Positions 62,024 through 64,000 of a stretch of 64,000 nt of DNA are shown in pieces. Position 1 is the first letter of the stretch; each line of letters starts with the position of its first letter. This DNA comes from Lycorma delicatula. Its lineage: Eukaryota; Arthropoda; Insecta; Hemiptera; Fulgoridae. The notes beneath the pieces are model-generated. The model had not been told where the DNA came from and did not search any database. It saw only the letters and a program-made list of their open reading frames with translations. The translations under genes were made by a program, and so were the position numbers. The DNA lies in assembly GCF_047948215.1 (NCBI RefSeq), contig NC_134456.1, positions 194,167,034-194,231,033 on the forward strand. Direction: 5' to 3'.

Positions 62024-64000
62024 CGCTTCTGTGCGCAAAGTGTATTTATATGTAAGGTGGATAGTAGAAGGTCGTACGTTAATAAATACGTCATACAATT
62101 TTTCCGGTAAAAACCATAACTGGAAATAACTAACGGTAATTATTATTATCGATAATTTGTTATTAATAAAATCCTAAATGCACTTTTAGATTTAAAAAAA
62201 ACCATTGTAATCATCCACAAAAAAGTAAACTAAAATAATTTTTATAAATTTGTTACTGGTTTTATTTAATAATTACCAAAGAAAACCAATGATTAGCTTG
62301 AAGACGACTCATATCATGTTTCATCTAAACATTCCAGTATGTCGTATTTAGTAATCCAACATTTATATAATAATTTATATTATATAAAAACAATAAGTTT
62401 AACCTAAATATTAAGTGCAAAAGATTTTAATGCCTTATCATCCGAGGAAATACAAACGTAAAATTTTGACGGCAACCAATTTTAAATTGTTTGAAGTTAC
62501 AGAGTGTTAGAGGGATTTGTAAATAAAGCACATATTTACCTTTCAAATGCAGTATACTGATTATCTCGGTGTTATAAGAATCAATTATCTATTCTACCAC
62601 CAACCCGGGAAAATTATTTTTTTTTAAGGAAAAAACTTTAAATCGATATTTTATTTCAGGTTGAAACCTGTTATGGTACTGAAGTAGATTGTCCAACACC
62701 TAAGTTCGATATTTATTGGCGGCCCTTTCTATGAATAACCGTATCCGACACAAAAATATTATCGGATAGAAAAAAAAGTACATCTTAATTCTGGTTTAAC
62801 CCCTTTCTTTCCCTACTGGAATTAGTTAATCAGTAATTATTAATTATTTCAGCAGGGATAATAACAAAAAGTTTCAAATAGTCCAAATGTCTGAAAATAC
62901 AAGAAATTAAACCATTTTGTTATTCAGCGTTTCATCACTTTCCAACTAATTAAAAATTAATAATGAAGATAGTTTATGCTAAGTTTGTTGTAAATGATTG
63001 TGTCAAATCTCATCTTTCTAGGAATTGAGGAAAAGTGAGAATTAGTAATAACCAAGGGTAGGCTTTAAGATTTACATATCCATTTGACGATTTCATAACA
63101 TTTATTAAAAAAATAATAATTTGAATTTTAAAAAACCAATGGAAAATAAATAAATAATATATAATTTCAATAATGCAATTTTCATTACAAAATGGTGAAT
63201 GTTTAATTAATTCTATTTGTATTGAACGAGACGTTTGTTGTATGGAAAACGGTTAACTATATAATCGGAGAGAAACATTTAAGCCACTGTTCTTAGCACC
63301 GCATCTCGAAGATTATGTTTAAGTTTTCATTTATAAATTCAATTCTGAATTTATTCCCTCTCCACTAAAACAGTGAGAAAACTGTGGAATAATTTCAAAT
63401 GTTACACATCAAATCACATCCCAATAAACTGAAGTCTATTATAAAATGAATTATAATCAATTTCTCTGAAAATTAACAAATACGTATACATATATTTTAA
63501 CAATTCTTAAGACAAATTGAAATTTGTCACTTTTAATTTTAAAATGAGCTCCTAAAAAAATTATAATTAACAAAATAAAACATTAGTACGTGAATAAATG
63601 TACTAGGTTCATAATTAACTTTTTTTTTTAAATTTGTGCTGTCATACATTGGTTATTTTTTATTTACTGAAAATCAATACAACTCAGCGGTAGTTGTTTA
63701 ATTGAAATTCGGAAAAAAATTAGCGTAATCGTATATCAGCTGTTTTGGTGATGTTACCAGACCTTAACTCGAATCCGATTAAATAATTATTTTTTCTTAG
63801 ATTTGAATCTTATTGATACATATGTTTGGACACTCAGTTTTATTTACTGAAACTGTCCGATGGTTAACTGAAAACATCAAAAAGCGCGCTTTAAAACTGA
63901 AGTATAATTTCAAAATAAAAAATATACATGCACAGCTTAAGCCTTAAGTTCCGTATATCATAATAGCTGCTAGCGGAGGCGAGACTGAAATACATCAATC
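62021..64000. other. AT-rich non-coding stretch
   Basis: AT-rich to the window end. The patch at 63,735-63,790 (ATCAGCTG then CTCGAATCC) could be a decayed tRNA-like SINE head, but too little remains to assign. No gene recognised. Confidence 0.45.

Noticed and set aside
61841..62098. Proteins rich in Tyr-Ile and Thr-His repeats
   Set aside because: They are translations of TA and CA/TG microsatellites on both strands.

Overview
The window looks like intergenic or intronic DNA from a large, very AT-rich animal genome, most likely an insect. A hemipteran is my best guess. The evidence is the repeat content: an insect-type mariner, a pogo/Tigger element, two Tc1/mariner-superfamily elements with insect-type transposases, Jockey-like LINEs, an RTE-like LINE, an R1-like ORF1 fragment, tRNA-derived SINEs and many (TA)n and (CA)n arrays. 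I found no convincing host protein-coding exon and no intact tRNA or rRNA gene. Most long open frames in the AT-rich parts are chance.

Layout, left to right. 0-4 kb is AT-rich sequence with two GC-rich repeat patches. 4134-5445 is a complete-length but dead mariner flanked by TA. 6.2-10.6 kb holds a degenerate tandem repeat and an interspersed repeat ending in a palindrome. 14.35-15.0 kb is a Jockey RT relic (minus strand). 15,704-15,744 is a retrocopied 5' half of tRNA-Tyr inside a perfect 15-bp target duplication. 17.1-19.8 kb and 25.3-26.95 kb carry copies of two repeat families: a tRNA-derived SINE (SINE-A here) and an unclassified repeat (family X here). 19.9-21.65 kb is a decayed pogo/Tigger element. 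28.06-28.64 kb has a tail-to-tail SINE-A pair and a small LINE relic. 30.6-31.45 kb is a GC-rich island with zinc knuckles of a non-LTR ORF1. 31.5-41.6 kb is almost featureless apart from hairpins and a poly(A) run.

41.6-43.64 kb is a 5'-truncated LINE whose RT frame is broken by stops. A second LINE relic lies in opposite orientation at 44.0-45.56 kb. 47.04-47.97 kb is an internally deleted transposon with inverted repeats of about 170 bp. 50.5-51.5 kb is a Jockey 3' end followed by a second poly(A) tail, suggesting 3' transduction. 54.2 and 59.3 kb carry copies of a second SINE family (SINE-B here). 57.3-58.6 kb is another degraded Tc1/mariner-superfamily element. 61.88-62.02 kb is a compound TA/AC/GT microsatellite with an internal palindrome.

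The elements do not form a pathway. They record several waves of DNA transposons and non-LTR retrotransposons, with the SINEs and the tRNA half presumably moved by LINE enzymes. A second theme is the recurrence of perfect, short-loop inverted repeats, including one inside the Tigger coding region where it appears as an insertion. This suggests local template-switch mutation. I saw no convincing undescribed gene system. The strongest unusual items are the tRNA-Tyr half retrocopy, the template-switch palindromes, the long-TIR element and the possible 3' transduction.
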